Source: Cryptomeria japonica (lineage: Eukaryota; Streptophyta; Pinopsida; Cupressales; Cupressaceae). Taken from it: DNA of 64,000 bases. Both the position numbers and the translations under genes were made by a program. Below the pieces are notes generated by a model, which ran no database searches, was not told the DNA's origin, and saw only the letters and a list, made by a program, of their open reading frames with translations. Each line of letters opens with the position of its first letter. Positions within the stretch are counted from its first letter, which is position 1. Below, in pieces: positions 10,789 through 22,039 of the stretch. Where the stretch lies: positions 334,468,302 through 334,532,301 of the forward strand of contig NC_081413.1 in NCBI RefSeq assembly GCF_030272615.1. Reading direction: 5' to 3'.

Positions 10789-12492
10789 CTAAGTGCAATT
10801 ACTAGTAGTAGCAATGTACTCAACTTCAATAGTAGATAAAGATACTGAATCTTGTTTCTTACTAGCCCATGAAACCAACTTTTTTCCCAAAAAGAATGCT
10901 CCACCGGTAGCACTCTTCTGGTCATCGACATCACCAACCCAATCAACATCAGTGTAAGCACATAGCGTGAAATAATCATTCCTCGAATACCACAAACCAT
11001 AATCCACAATTCCCTTCAAGTATCTGAATATCCTCTTCACAACAGTGACATGACTCTCTTTCAGATCAGCTTGATATTTAGCAGCCATGCACACATCATG
11101 CATAATGTTTGACCTAGTCTGAGTAAGATATAATAGTCCACCAACCATAGATCTGTACAAACTCTGATTAGCTTTTGGATATTCATTATTCTTAGACAAT
11201 TTACAACCAATCACCATAGGAGTTCCAACCCATTTGGAGTCATCTAAACCAAAGTTATTTTGCAATTCCTTTACATACTTAGTTTGAGATATAAATATAC
11301 CTTTTCCAGTCTGTGAAATCTGCAAACCTAAGAATAATTTCATCTCACCAATCATAGACATCTCAAATTCTTTCTGCATATCATCGACAAACTTCATGCT
11401 CAAGTCATCATCTCCTCCAAAGATATTATCATCAACAAAGACTTCAACAATAAAGATGTTATCATTCTCAATCTCAAAGTACATATTACTATCAACAACA
11501 CCTTTATTGAATCCCAATTCCAGTAAATACTTATCTAGTCTAGCATACCAGGCTCTAGGGGCTTGCTTCAATCCATAAAGAGATTTCTTCAGTTTACATA
11601 CCATGTCTCCATCATTTGATAATGAAAATGCATCAGGTTGTTCAATGTAGACTTCTTCCTCAAGATCATCATTCAAAAAGGTAGATTTGACATCCATCTG
11701 ATATACCCTAAAATCTTTATAAGCAGCATATGCAAGCAGCAGTCTTACAACTTCAAGTTTGGCCACCAGAGCAAAATTCTCCTCATAATCAATTCCTTCT
11801 TTGTAAGAATATCCTTTGCAAACTAGTCTAGCTTTATTTCTGACAACTTCACATACTTCATTCAATTTGTTTCTGAATACCCATTTAGTACCTATAACAT
11901 TCTTATCCTTAGGTGTAGACACAAGCTCCCATGTGTTATTCTTTTCAATCTGATCTAATTCTTTTTCCATAGCTCTCGTCCAATTTTCATCTTTAAAAGT
12001 TTCAACAATATCTTTAGGTTCAAATTTAGAAATAAAACATACTTCTTCAGCAAATAGCCTTCTTCTAGTCATCACACCTTTATTCTTATCACCACTAATC
12101 TGACTTTCAGAATGATTCAATCTTACAAACTTCAGAGTCTTTTGATTGTTCTGATTTTCAGGTTCCTGCACTTCTTCACCAACAACAACAACATCTGGGT
12201 TAAGTGTCTCTACTGAATCAGCCTGCTTAGGTTCTCCAGTCTCAATAGGGTTTAGAATAGTATGCTGACCATCAACATATCCACATGCTCTAATCTCTTT
12301 CCCAAGGTTCTCATCCACGTTCAAATTTGCACTTTCCACTATCTTTCTTAGTCTTTTATTGTAGCATCGGTAGGACTTTCTCTTTGTATAATATCCCAAG
12401 AAAATTTCTTCACCACTTCTAGCATCAAACTTCTCTATATCCTCGTCTCTCTTGATGTAACATTTTCTACCAAATACTTTGAAATATCTCAT
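10789..12492 (-). CDS. B integrase C-terminus, reverse transcriptase and RNase H (567 codons open)
   Basis: This is the longest intact frame in the window. Residues 1-60 are the end of the copia integrase ([29 protein letters not shown]). A variable linker follows to about 165. The copia RT (RVT_2 type) runs from about 168 to 430 with [23 protein letters not shown], the first catalytic D in [11 protein letters not shown] (about 267) and FVDDNIFGG (about 352), where most relatives have YVDD. RNase H starts near 510 (AYTDVDW, STIEVEY). The first ATG here is not the true start: the frame is part of a polyprotein continuing upstream, where stops break it. Enzymatic activity cannot be assumed without protease and an intact integrase. 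Confidence 0.85.
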   Translation of the reverse strand: MRYFKVFGRKCYIKRDEDIEKFDARSGEEIFLGYYTKRKSYRCYNKRLRKIVESANLNVDENLGKEIRACGYVDGQHTILNPIETGEPKQADSVETLNPDVVVVGEEVQEPENQNNQKTLKFVRLNHSESQISGDKNKGVMTRRRLFAEEVCFISKFEPKDIVETFKDENWTRAMEKELDQIEKNNTWELVSTPKDKNVIGTKWVFRNKLNEVCEVVRNKARLVCKGYSYKEGIDYEENFALVAKLEVVRLLLAYAAYKDFRVYQMDVKSTFLNDDLEEEVYIEQPDAFSLSNDGDMVCKLKKSLYGLKQAPRAWYARLDKYLLELGFNKGVVDSNMYFEIENDNIFIVEVFVDDNIFGGDDDLSMKFVDDMQKEFEMSMIGEMKLFLGLQISQTGKGIFISQTKYVKELQNNFGLDDSKWVGTPMVIGCKLSKNNEYPKANQSLYRSMVGGLLYLTQTRSNIMHDVCMAAKYQADLKESHVTVVKRIFRYLKGIVDYGLWYSRNDYFTLCAYTDVDWVGDVDDQKSATGGAFFLGKKLVSWASKKQDSVSLSTIEVEYIATTSNCT

Positions 12493-13190
12493 AGTAGGAA
12501 CATGACCAAACCATAACTCATAGGGGTCTTACCGATATCACCTTTAATATGAACTCTGTTGAATGTGTAAACAATAGTGCTAATAGATTCTTTCTAGTAG
12601 ATCTTCAAAAAATTTCCTTCAATCAACATAGTCCTTGTAGCATACAAGACGGTTCTATTCTTCCTTTCAACAACTCCATTCTGTTGAGGGGTTCTAGGAG
12701 CAGATAATTGTCTTCTAATTCCATGCTTCTCATAGAATGAATTGAACTCACTGGAACAAAACTATCCACCTCTATTAGACCCCAGACACTTCACCTTGAA
12801 TCCAGACTCAGTCTCCACCTTAACTTTGAATATCTTGAACTTGTCTAATGCTTCCGATTTCTCCTTCAAAAAGACAACCCGCATCATCCTAGAATAATCA
12901 TCAATTAGCAACATGAAATATCTGTCACCCTGCACACTTCTAATATTTGTAGGTCCACGTAGGTCAATATACACAAGATCAAGCAATCCATTAGATGTAT
13001 ATTATTTTCTCTTGAAAGAAATCCTTGTTTGCTTACCCAGCTGACATTCCAAGTTACATACCGGATTAGCAATCTTAACAGTCTTAGGTAAATCTCTAAC
13101 ACCTTATGTAGAACTGATCTTAATCATTGAATCAAAATTTACATGACACATTCTCCTATGCCACAACCAACTTTCATCAATCTAAGCAAT
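12493..13190 (-). pseudogene. B integrase zinc finger and catalytic core
   Basis: The HHCC zinc finger is complete in sequence: LWHRRMCHVN (13140-13170 region) and CNLECQLGK (about 13030-13060). The core begins LDLVYIDLRGP with the first catalytic D. The second motif reads GSNRGG where SDRGGE is expected, so the second catalytic D is N. The third acid is kept in QQNGVVERKNR. Stops lie between these blocks. The combination means the integrase is inactive. Confidence 0.8.
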
Positions 13191-13700
13191 CAAACAACTT
13201 TTCTCACTGACATTTAAGTGAAAAATGTTACCTTTAGTCTTAGTTCCAAATGCAATCTCTATACCAGAGGTATTTAGGATCTTGCATTTTTTATTCTTGA
13301 ATTGTAGATCATAACCTTTATCAACCATTTGTCCAACACTCAAAAGATTATGCTTCAAACCTTCAACATACAAGACATCATCAATATTATGCTTACCATC
13401 AAAAGAAATTGAACCTCTCCCATGAATCACATGGACTTTGTCATCTCCAAATATTACTATTCCACCATCATATCTTTCCATACTCACAAACTTGATTTTA
13501 TCACTGGTCATATGATGTGAAAAACCACTATCAATTACCCATTCATCTTTCTCTTCAACTTTAGCAACTAAATAATTCTCCTCAACATTACACCTAGTGG
13601 AATCAATAGGTACAGGTCCATCTTCCTTAATGGAAAGAAATACAACTTCATCTCCTTCAAATTCATCATCTGTGACACCTTCATCAACAACATAATAATG
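13191..13700 (-). pseudogene. B aspartic protease and linker
   Basis: The active site reads EWVIDSGFSHHMTSDK near 13500-13545, with DSG intact. The open part 13182-13511 carries the usual GRGSISFDGKHNIDDVLYVE and LKHNLLSVGQMVDKGY segments joining protease to the integrase region. A stop in place of a sense codon lies near 13180. Confidence 0.8.
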
Positions 13701-14670
13701 GTTCTTCTGATTCCTATACTTCCGATTAGGCTTGTACAGCTTGTCATACTTTTCATGCTTCTCATATCTATCATTCTTATCAAACTAATCATGCCTGTCA
13801 CACTTAGCCATTCTCTCCGAGCATCTAGAAGAAAAATGTCCTATCTTATTGCAAGAGAAACATTTCAAAGGCAATTTTCCATCATACTTCCTGACTCCTG
13901 TAGGAAATATCTAGAGAATCAATGCTTCAAGCTCATCCAGTTCTTTCTCTTGCTCTTCCATCTCTCTTCTCTCTCTCTTTCATATTTGGATATTATGCAT
14001 TGATCAAGATCATACTTCTTCTTTTCGAATACAGATGTTGATGCTCTAAATGCTATCTCAGACTTTCCATGTGACTCCAAATTTTCTCATCTCAAAAGCA
14101 ACAATCTTTCCAACTAGCATATATCTTGTTACTGTAGTCACACTCCGCATCTCATCAATAGCATCAACCTTATGTTTATAAGTAGGAGGAAAAGGTCTTA
14201 GTACCTTAGCAATGATTTCATCTTCTTCAAGGGTTCCACCGGCACATATGATACCTAGGACCAAATCATTCACCTTAGCCATGAAAGAATGTATATTCTC
14301 ATCATCTCCCATATTTAGAATCTCATACTTTCCTTTCAAACTCTGTAACTTAGCAACTTTCACTTGTTCATCACCTTCATACAAGATTTCAAGATTCTCC
14401 TAGATCTCATGTGTGGTCTAAAGTCCCATTATATTTATCATCTAAGAATCAGTCAGGGTGCTAAACAATGCTTCCTTCGCTCTGATATTATGTTCAACTT
14501 CATTGATCTCATCAACAGTAACTGGTCCATTCAAAGGAGCAGAATATGAATTCTTTGTAATCTTCTCCAAGACATTTCAAGTGCACTTCCATCCAGTTCT
14601 TCCATATAGCATAGTTACTTTCATCAAATCTTAGTCTGTCCTTCTTAAAGATAACACTTACAACTGCCAT
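13701..14670 (-). pseudogene. B gag
   Basis: Starts at the ATG ending at 14670 (MAVVSVIFKKDRLRF), followed by SNYAIWKNWMEVHLK, the usual opening of copia UBN2-type Gag. Frameshifts follow near 14560 and 14400. The open part 14058-14384 holds KYEILNMGDDENIHSF and DEIIAKVLRPFPP. One CCHC knuckle, CFSCNKIGHFSSRC, is intact near 13830-13870. This Gag is short compared with that of C and has no coiled-coil extension. Confidence 0.75.
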
Positions 14671-14713
14671 CCCAAATCACATCAAGTTGCTAAGCTTGTT
14701 CTAGAGGATGTGT

Positions 14714-14724
14714 CTCTGACACCA
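14714..14724 (-). other. B primer-binding site
   Basis: On the minus strand it reads TGGTGTCAGAG, the initiator-Met type site with one change from TGGTATCAGAG. It lies two bases from the LTR end at 14727. Confidence 0.85.
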
Positions 14725-14726
14725 AT

Positions 14727-15092
14727 TGTTGGCAGCAATAATAAAGGAAGACTGAGAAGGGGGGGGGGGGGTGAATCGGTCTTCACTGGATCTACAAACT
14801 TAATCACAAATACCGATCTGATAGACTGCAGTAACAAAAAAGATAAGCAAATTGAAAGAACAACACACAACACCAAGATTTTGACGTGGAAAACCCAGTT
14901 AAGGGAAAAACCACGGTTGGAACCTACCCATAGTAAGATGATACTCTGCAGTAGTATGTGAAAATATTACAATGGGGAATGCAAATGCATACAGGCACAC
15001 TACCTAGAGCTCACTGCTCAAATACAATGACCCGAAAGTCTACAACCCTCAGGAAAGTCTCATTAACTTACAACAAGATTTAGATTCCAACA
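14727..15092 (-). repeat. B 5' LTR with internal deletion
   Basis: Starts TGTTGGCAGC and ends GATTCCAACA. The first 354 bp align with 8912-9260 and the last 12 bp with the far end of the 3' LTR (TAGACTCAGACA). About 880 bp in between are missing, so the 5' LTR has lost most of its U3 side. Confidence 0.8.
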
Positions 15093-15097
15093 CACCT

Positions 15098-15510
15098 TTG
15101 GTACTGGTGACCACCTCATCAACTCATAATGCAAAGCTAGTAATGCTTTCATCCTTAGACATCTTCAAATTATCAAACTTACACTTAAAATCATGTAACT
15201 TTATTTGTCTTACCTTATCATATCTGAATGTTATTTAGTTTCTACCACATTTGTTTATCAGTGTCACAATGCATCACTTTCACAAGTTTTGAATTTGCTA
15301 AACCACTCATGATAACACTCCTTACTTTTCAATTCTTTTCAAATGACCTAATATCAACTACATTAGTTGGAGGAGTAGGAGGGGATGTATAACCATCTCT
15401 AACTAAGTTCCATACTCCAAACCCTAAAGAAGTTAGGTAATCTTCCATTTTGAATTTCCAAAAAGAAAAGCTTGTGCCATCAAATTTTCTTGCCTTATGA
15501 TCTCCATCTT
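15098..15510 (-). pseudogene. Z gag N-terminal part
   Basis: On the minus strand it reads KFDGTSFSFWKFKMEDYLTS and GFGVWNLVRDGY, the W-rich opening of UBN2-type copia Gag, then SGLANSKLVKVMHC. After stops and a frameshift it reads LHDFKCKFDNLKMSKDES and VDEVVTSTKG up to the insertion point of B. At least five stops are present, so this is a much older copy than C or L. Confidence 0.75.
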
Positions 15511-15561
15511 GTGCTATCCTGGATCATTCCTCAAGTGCTTAATCTTAATTAGAGGAAATTG

Positions 15562-15573
15562 GCTCTGATACCA
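15562..15573 (-). other. Z primer-binding site
   Basis: GCTCTGATACCA on the plus strand is an exact complement of TGGTATCAGAGC. It marks the 5' LTR end of Z two bases further right. Confidence 0.9.
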
Positions 15574-15575
15574 AT

Positions 15576-16982
15576 TTTTAGACACACCCCAAGGCTCGAA
15601 TAGGGGGTGTGAATCAATCTTGAGCATATCTTAACAATTTATAATTTGATCCAATTCCAGCTTTAAACTTTAATATGATCAACAAAAAAGAAAGAAAATA
15701 AATGAAAACATAGACACAAGAGAACACCAAATCTACATGGAAAATCCAAGAAGGGAAAAACCATGGTGAGAGTTAATTTACACTATATAAAAATATTACA
15801 ATTTGTTGAAGGGCTAATTTCCGAAGGAAGTTCACCTAGAAGGACTTGCAGACTAAGGATCACTTCATCATGGAAAGATACAAAGGAATTGATGAGGATA
15901 ATCAGTATCTCTGAGAAAGATACATGAATTTTTGAGTTATAATGAATATGCCTTTAACATAAAAACATTTAGCAATTTCCTTGAAATGTAGTTGATCTTG
16001 ACTCATGACCTCACACAACTATTAGAAAATTCAACTCCAATACTTCCACCACACACACTTGCTACTTCAGATTCACATATTTAACGTTCTACTCACAACT
16101 AAATTTTATTATTAACTTCATCTTCTTTATATACCATCCACACCATCTTAAGACATTTGTTAGGTTGGTCAAAGAAGGGGACAAGAAATGATCCCACAAG
16201 GTCGACCATAAAACATAATTATGGTAAAATATTTCCTATCTAGGAGATAAATAAGACCTATACTAATCTTAATATATCATCTATTATAGTCCTAAAAATC
16301 ACACATGTTGGTGAACATCCTCTAAGGGTAGTAATAGGGTAACATGTAGGCAAAATGTGTAGTACACAACTAGTCAACCCAAAAGCACTTTCTCAAATGA
16401 ATCTGCATAAAGAAGATCCTCACAAGCCATAGTAGGACCTAAACTCAACTTAACACATCTTCCAATGTTGGCAGAGATGTCCAAAGATGCACCACAAATA
16501 AGAGAACAAGCCTAATTGGCTCTATAGCTACTAATTACCTTGAAAACCAATACCAAACCAAATGTGGCACCAAATAGACTATCCAACATCATACAAATTA
16601 CATAGAGACATTCCATGAACCTTCAAAAAAATCCTCATATACTTCTTCCACATTTTAAAGTTGAAACCAACTAGCAAAACCAGACTAATATAGAGTTCTT
16701 CATTATCGAAATGCTAGGAAACACAACCATGAGATAAGACTTCAATAATCACACTTAGAGAAAGCTTCATCACCTAAAATATGAGATAATATATTGTAAA
16801 CAAGTTATAAGCATACTCTCCAAGATGCAAAAATAAATAACTCAATGCAAATCATTCTTTAGGCTAGTCCTAACTGGTCAACATACTGCCAATATACTTC
16901 CATAACTAGAGAAATCAACTGCAACATGAGGGACCTGAAAAGATGGGAATGTAACATCCATAGAGTATAGACATTATATCCA
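15576..16982 (-). repeat. Z 5' LTR, part left of C
   Basis: Non-coding LTR sequence beginning at the primer site. It has a weak version of the G-tract element (GGGGG within arms GCTC and GAGC, 15594-15625) and the GGAAAATCC...GGGAAAAACCATGGTGAGA box at about 15738-15771. C is inserted at 16982 with duplication ATCCA; the LTR continues at 25927. Confidence 0.7.
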
Positions 16983-18680
16983 TGTTGGACACAATGGATC
17001 ACTGAGAGGGGGGCGAATCAGTGATTTAAACAACTTTTCTTCAACAGGGATATACCGGTACAATATGAAACAAACTGAGTGCTGACCGATAACCCAAATA
17101 GTGCAAACTAAGTGTGTGAAAGGATTTTCTATAACATCAACCTAACTCATACATAAGAATGCATCACATAACACTAGATATATGAGGAAAACCTTGGTGA
17201 GAATAGCTGTTGGAGATCTTTTGCTCCAATCCAGTCTCACAACGTAATAGATCTAATTACAATTTTAGGGCACCAACCCAAGGAGCACTGACTCAAAGGA
17301 GAACCAACCCCTAAACAATTTATAGGCTACAACCTAAAGGACCTACAACCCCTACACTAAGCATATACTCAGTGAAAACAATATGATGATTTAAATACAA
17401 AAATAACTTCCCTATTGCAAATGAAGTTTTGCAACCCTTCAATACACTGCTTTACTGGTTTTAGTCTTACTAGTTTGTGAAACCTCCACACTCACTACAA
17501 CACTGCCTTTATGTTGGTTCTTCCTCGGTCAAAAACTTCCCTTTGTTTGATGGATTCTCCTCTCGCCTTCTCACACTTTGACAGGTTCTGTCTCTGCTGG
17601 TTGTTCTTTGCCAGTTCACACCTTGCCAATTTCTCCTTCAACACACAATCACTAGAGATTTTCTTTGTTCTTCACTTAAAAATCTTTTCTCTCTATCTTT
17701 CATACACCAAAATAATCACATCTCATTCTTCAGCAGCAACCTCATCAAATTTAGACTTGTTTATTTAAAAACAAGTTTTCCCGCCAACAACAAATTCAAA
17801 CTTTAGGCGGTTAGGGTTTCTTTTCTTCAACCAGATCTACGTCAAATCTTGTTTTCTCTACCTTGGATCATTCACCTACAATGGGGAGATGCATCTATAC
17901 ATGTTTTTATTCATCCGATGCATGTTTTCTAAAAATAGCAAACTATACCCTGCTTTTTGGCCTTGATCTTGGTTGACCTTATTTCATCCAGCTGTTTCTA
18001 ACTAGAGGTCAATCTATAATTGGATTTTGTGCCTCGATCACCATGCCAAAAATGATTTGACCATTCTCTATCATCCATTCTTCCTTGAGCCACAACAGTT
18101 AGATAATATCCCATGATTTTTGGATTTATCCTTTAATGACCACCAACTGCATGAACAATCATGTCGATGAACATTTTATCAACCTCTACATGTTTGCCAC
18201 CTCAACTTCCTATGGCACACATCAACATACATTCAACTCACCAACTAAGAGTCGGTTCAACCTTGAACATCTCTGCCGGTACAAAATCCTTCTACCGGTA
18301 CATACCTTTACTGGTATGCCAAGTACACAAGACAACAACTATTATTGGCATTACATGGTACTGACAGTTCATCTAACCTTCTGGTATGTCTTCATGCCAT
18401 TTGTTTAGTTCAGCTCACTAGGTGTTGTTGTGATTCATCTAACATTCTACCTCTTCATCACAAACAAACAACCAACCTTCATACCAGTTTATGCCTTACT
18501 GGTTAATACTTAGGTATGCCAACTCACTCCTGCATCTCACCTTATACCGATGATATCATTTGTCAACACATAATCATACTTCTCTTCTTTATGCCGGTTC
18601 AATATTCTTCACACTGAGTTGACACACCCTACCAGTAGCCTGCAATACCAGTTGACATCAATGACAACTCAATGCCAACA
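16983..18680 (-). repeat. C 3' LTR
   Basis: 1698 bp. It has the G-tract hairpin at 16998-17025, the short form of the conserved box (GAGGAAAACCTTGGTGAGAA, about 17194), a TTTAAATA-like TATA candidate on the minus strand near 17763, and many copies of CCGGT or its decayed forms in the right half. Confidence 0.9.
16998..17025 (-). other. LTR hairpin with G-tract loop (C family)
   Basis: Perfect 8-bp arms, ATCACTGA and TCAGTGAT, around GA, six G, and CGAA. The 5' LTR copy at 24225-24252 keeps ATCACT/AGTGAT. Confidence 0.75.
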
Positions 18681-18918
18681 ATTTCCCCCTTTGGTATTGA
18701 TGTCAACATTTTATGTTCTGGTTTATCTCCCCCTTTGACAACAATGGCAAAGGGAACCTTAGTCTGACATCAATCATACTGCCAGAGTCTACCCATAATC
18801 TCTCCCTTGTCTACATCTGGTTAGGACACATTCTCCTCCTGTGTCCATGCTTCATGATTCAAGAGTCATAAGATAGTAACAATTGTTCTCCCCCTGAACC
18901 ATACATCCTCCTACACAT
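18681..18918 (-). other. C polypurine tracts and 3' untranslated part
   Basis: Pyrimidine blocks on the plus strand: TTTCCCCCTTTGG at the LTR edge, CTCCCCCTTTGACAAC at about 18729, and CTCCCCCTGAACC at about 18888. They are polypurine tracts on the element strand. No other feature seen. Confidence 0.75.
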
Positions 18919-19488
18919 TTAAGTGCTGTCGGATGGTGGGTCAACTCCCATATTTTGTCTCAAGTACTCAAATGGGCCCACAGGAAGTGGCTTGGTAAAT
19001 ATGTTAGTAATCTTCTCACCAGTTGGAACATATTCTACTATGACCTCCTTGTCTGCTACCTTCTCCCTAAAGAAGTGATATTTGATTGCAATGTGTTTTT
19101 CTCTTGAGTGCATTTCTGGATTCTTGGAGATGTTGATTGCACTTGAGTTATCACACCAGATTGGAATAGGTTCTGGTATCTCCACCCGTATGTCTTTCGA
19201 TGTCTTATTCATCCATAAAACTTGTGAATAACATGTAGCAGTTGCTATATACTCTGCCTCAACAGAAGATAATGACACTGAATCTTGCTTCTTGCTATGC
19301 CATGATACTAACTAGTCTCCTAAGCAGAAAGCACCTCCACTTGTACTTTTCTGGTCATCAATACTTCCTGCCCAATATGCATCAATATAAGCCTGGAAAG
19401 AGAAGTCTCCTTTCTTTGGATACCACATGGCATAACTGATAGTTCCTTGCAGATACCTGAAGATTCTCCTGACTGCATTTAAGTGAAA
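18919..19488 (-). pseudogene. C RNase H
   Basis: The open part 18919-19278 reads MSLSSVEAEYIATATCYSQV, then PIWCDNSSAINISKNP with the catalytic D, KYHFFREKV and NIFTKPLP, ending VDPPSDST. The first RNase H motif upstream (19280-19440) is broken by a stop at a TAG. The C-terminus is complete. Confidence 0.85.
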
Positions 19489-20560
19489 CTATTTAGGAGC
19501 AGCTTGGAATCTTGCTACCATACAAACAACTTGTACAATATCTAGTCTAGATGTTGTTAGATATAACAAACTACCAATCATAGACCTATATAGTGTTTTC
19601 TCAACTTCCGATGACTCGTCTAGTTTGCTCAACTTACAACCGGTAACCATGGGAGTACTTATCGGTTTGAAGTCCTCCATTTGAAATTTATTCAACATGT
19701 ATTTAACATACTTGGTTTGTGAGATGAAAATTCCTTTCTCCTGCTGTGAGATCTGTAAACAAAGAAAATAGGACAACTCACCCAGCATGGACATCTCAAA
19801 TTCTGTCATTTGATCTGTAAATTCTTTGCACATGATGTCCTTGTATCCACAAAAGATAATATCATCCACATATACAACAACTATAATCATGTGATCTCCA
19901 CCTTGACATACAAGTTATTTTCTGCATTCCCTTTCTGAAATCTTTTCTCCTTCAAGTATTTATCCAACTGGGAATACCATGCTTTGGGAGCTTGCTTCAA
20001 GCCATACAAGGCTTTCTTCAACTAACATACAAAAATCTCATCATCCTGTAAAATATAACCCTTAGGTTCTTCCATATACACCTCTTCTTCAAGGTTACTA
20101 TTCAAAAATGCATACTTGACGTCCATTTGGTAGGCCTTGTAACCTTTATAGGCAGAGAAAGCGAAAAGCATTCTTATTGCCTCTAACCTAGCAACCGGTG
20201 CAAAAGTTTCTTTGAAGTCAATACCTTCCACTTGAGCATACCCTTTGCAAATTAACCTTGCTTTATGTCAAATTATTTTGCCCTCTTCATTCATCTTGTT
20301 TCGGTAGACCCACTTGGTACCTATGACATTCTTGTGTGCCGATCTAGGAGTAAGTTCCCAAGTTTGATTTTCCTCAATTTGTTTCAGCTCTTCATCCATG
20401 GCATCTATCCACTTTTCAATTTTGCTAGCTTCATCAAAAGTTTTAGGCTCAATTCTGTCATGAGACAGAAATTTACCTTCTTATCATTCTGGGCTAGTCT
20501 CTTTCTGGTCTATACACCTTCATTTTTATCTCCTATGATATGTTCTTCTAGATGATTCTT
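19489..20560 (-). pseudogene. C reverse transcriptase
   Basis: Copia RT in three open pieces. 20240-20460 reads EKWIDAMDEELKQIEENQTW and VIGTKWVYRNKMNEE. 20022-20231 has [17 protein letters not shown] and [20 protein letters not shown]. 19489-19890 has VYVDDIIFCG with the intact catalytic YVDD (about 19870), then MLGELSYFLCLQI and LYRSMIGSLLYLT. Stops and a frameshift near 19900-20020 separate them. Confidence 0.85.
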
Positions 20561-20699
20561 CTACACATACCGGTTGGAGTTCTTTCTTGGTGCTTCTTCT
20601 ACTGGTCCATTGTTAGATTGATCTTCATGCTCATCATATGAAGCATCAATATAGGGTGCCGATGCAGATTCTTTCTTATGTAGGTCTTCATCTATTCTC

Positions 20700-21440
20700 A
20701 CATTTATACTATCAACCATTTTTATCAATTTCTTGTTGTAGAATTTTTAAGATTTTCTATTGGTTGAGTAACCCAAGAAGATTCCTTCATCACTCCGAGA
20801 ATAAAAACTTCCTAATCCATCAGCATCTCTTTTGATGAAACACTTACTTCCAAACACTCGAAAATGTTTGAGTGATGGTTTCCGGTCATACCATAACTCA
20901 CAAGGAGTCATTCTACTGTTCACTCTTAGTTGTACTTGGTTTAATGTGTAGACAACAGTACAAGATACTTCCTTCGAGTATGTATCCAGTATGCTAGCCT
21001 TATTCAACATTATTCTAGCTAATTCCTTCACTATCCTATTCTTCCTTTCTGCCACACCATTCTGCTATGGTGTTCTTGCTATTGAATACTGTCTCTGAAT
21101 TCCATGTTTCTCACAATAGTCAATAAAATCATTTGAAGAATATTCTTTACCCCGGTCTGATCTTAAGCACTTTAACTGGTGTCCACTGTCATTTTCAACC
21201 ATCCTTCTAAAAATCTTGAATCTTTCAAATGCTTGTGATTTTACATGCAAAAATGTCACCCAAGTCATCCTTGAGTAGTCATCAATGAATAACATGAAGT
21301 ATCTCTCACTGGATAGAGCCCTTGTCCTTGTTGGTCCACACAAATTTGTATGTACTAACTCTAGAGGTCTTGAGGTATTATACTCTTTTGTCTTGCAACT
21401 TACTTTGATTTTCTTTCCTCTGATCATTCATCACAAAAAG
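20700..21440 (-). pseudogene. C integrase core and C-terminus
   Basis: 21065-21427 reads LELVHTNLCGPTRTRALSSE, where the first catalytic D of HTD is N. The second motif, LRSDRGKEYSS, keeps its D. A stop follows ARTP, and 20747-21055 begins MAERKNRIVKEL with the third catalytic acid, then VFGSKCFIKRDADG and the integrase tail. The lost first acid plus the stop make it inactive. Confidence 0.85.
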
Positions 21441-21960
21441 TACTTGCTGGTTTAGTTATTTGTGGAATATTTCTTACATACTAGTTTTTACTTATCTTCA
21501 CCAGATTATCAAAATTCACATGACCTAATCTCCGATGCCACAACCAACTTTCATCAACCTATCCCATCATGCATTGGGACTCATAGCATTCCTTTAGATT
21601 GTAGACATTACCATTTGTTCTCTTTCTCTCTGCTACAACTTGATCGGTACTCTGCTTTCTTATCTGACAACCGGTAGAGTCAAATGTGAACTTGTATCCT
21701 TTGTCACACATCTAACTTACACTTAGCAGATTATGCTTTAGTCCTTCCATATAGTACACATCATGAGCCTTGATCTTTCCATCAATATTCAATGTACCAT
21801 GACCCTTAATCTTGATAGAGGAGTTGTCACCAAATCGGACAGAACCACCATTCCAATCATCAAGCTTGATAAACTTTTTCTTGTCTTCGATCATGTAATT
21901 TGAGCAGCCACTATCAACTACCCATAAATTCTTCCTTTCAGCATGTAGAGCAGTCTACAC
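21441..21960 (-). pseudogene. C protease and integrase zinc region
   Basis: The protease motif NLWVVDSGCSNYMIEDK is intact near 21885-21930. 21712-21894 reads FIKLDDWNGGSVRFGDNSSI and GLKHNLLSVS. Between 21450 and 21700 the pre-integrase zinc region survives only as pieces broken by stops. Confidence 0.75.
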
Positions 21961-22039
21961 AATCAAACTTGACTCTATCTTGTTATTCTCCTTCTCTATC
22001 CCAACCCGTTTCTCTTATTTCTTCTCCTCTTCTATCATA

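Larger units (their letters stand above)
8912..15092 (-). mobile_element. B: Ty1-copia Sirevirus-like retrotransposon
   Basis: It has a 3' LTR (8912-10156), several polypurine tracts, pol and gag on the minus strand, a primer site at 14714-14724, and a much shortened 5' LTR (14727-15092). The flanks GACCT (8907-8911) and CACCT (15093-15097) form a 5-bp duplication with one change; both sides belong to Z's gag. The order gag, protease, integrase, RT, RNase H is copia. Multiple polypurine tracts and the LTR style suggest the Sirevirus side of copia. Confidence 0.9.

Noticed and set aside
15081-15097. A random rearrangement joining B to another element
   Set aside because: The CCAACA end, the CACCT/GACCT duplication and the in-frame joining of Z's gag show that it is a normal insertion with a shortened LTR.
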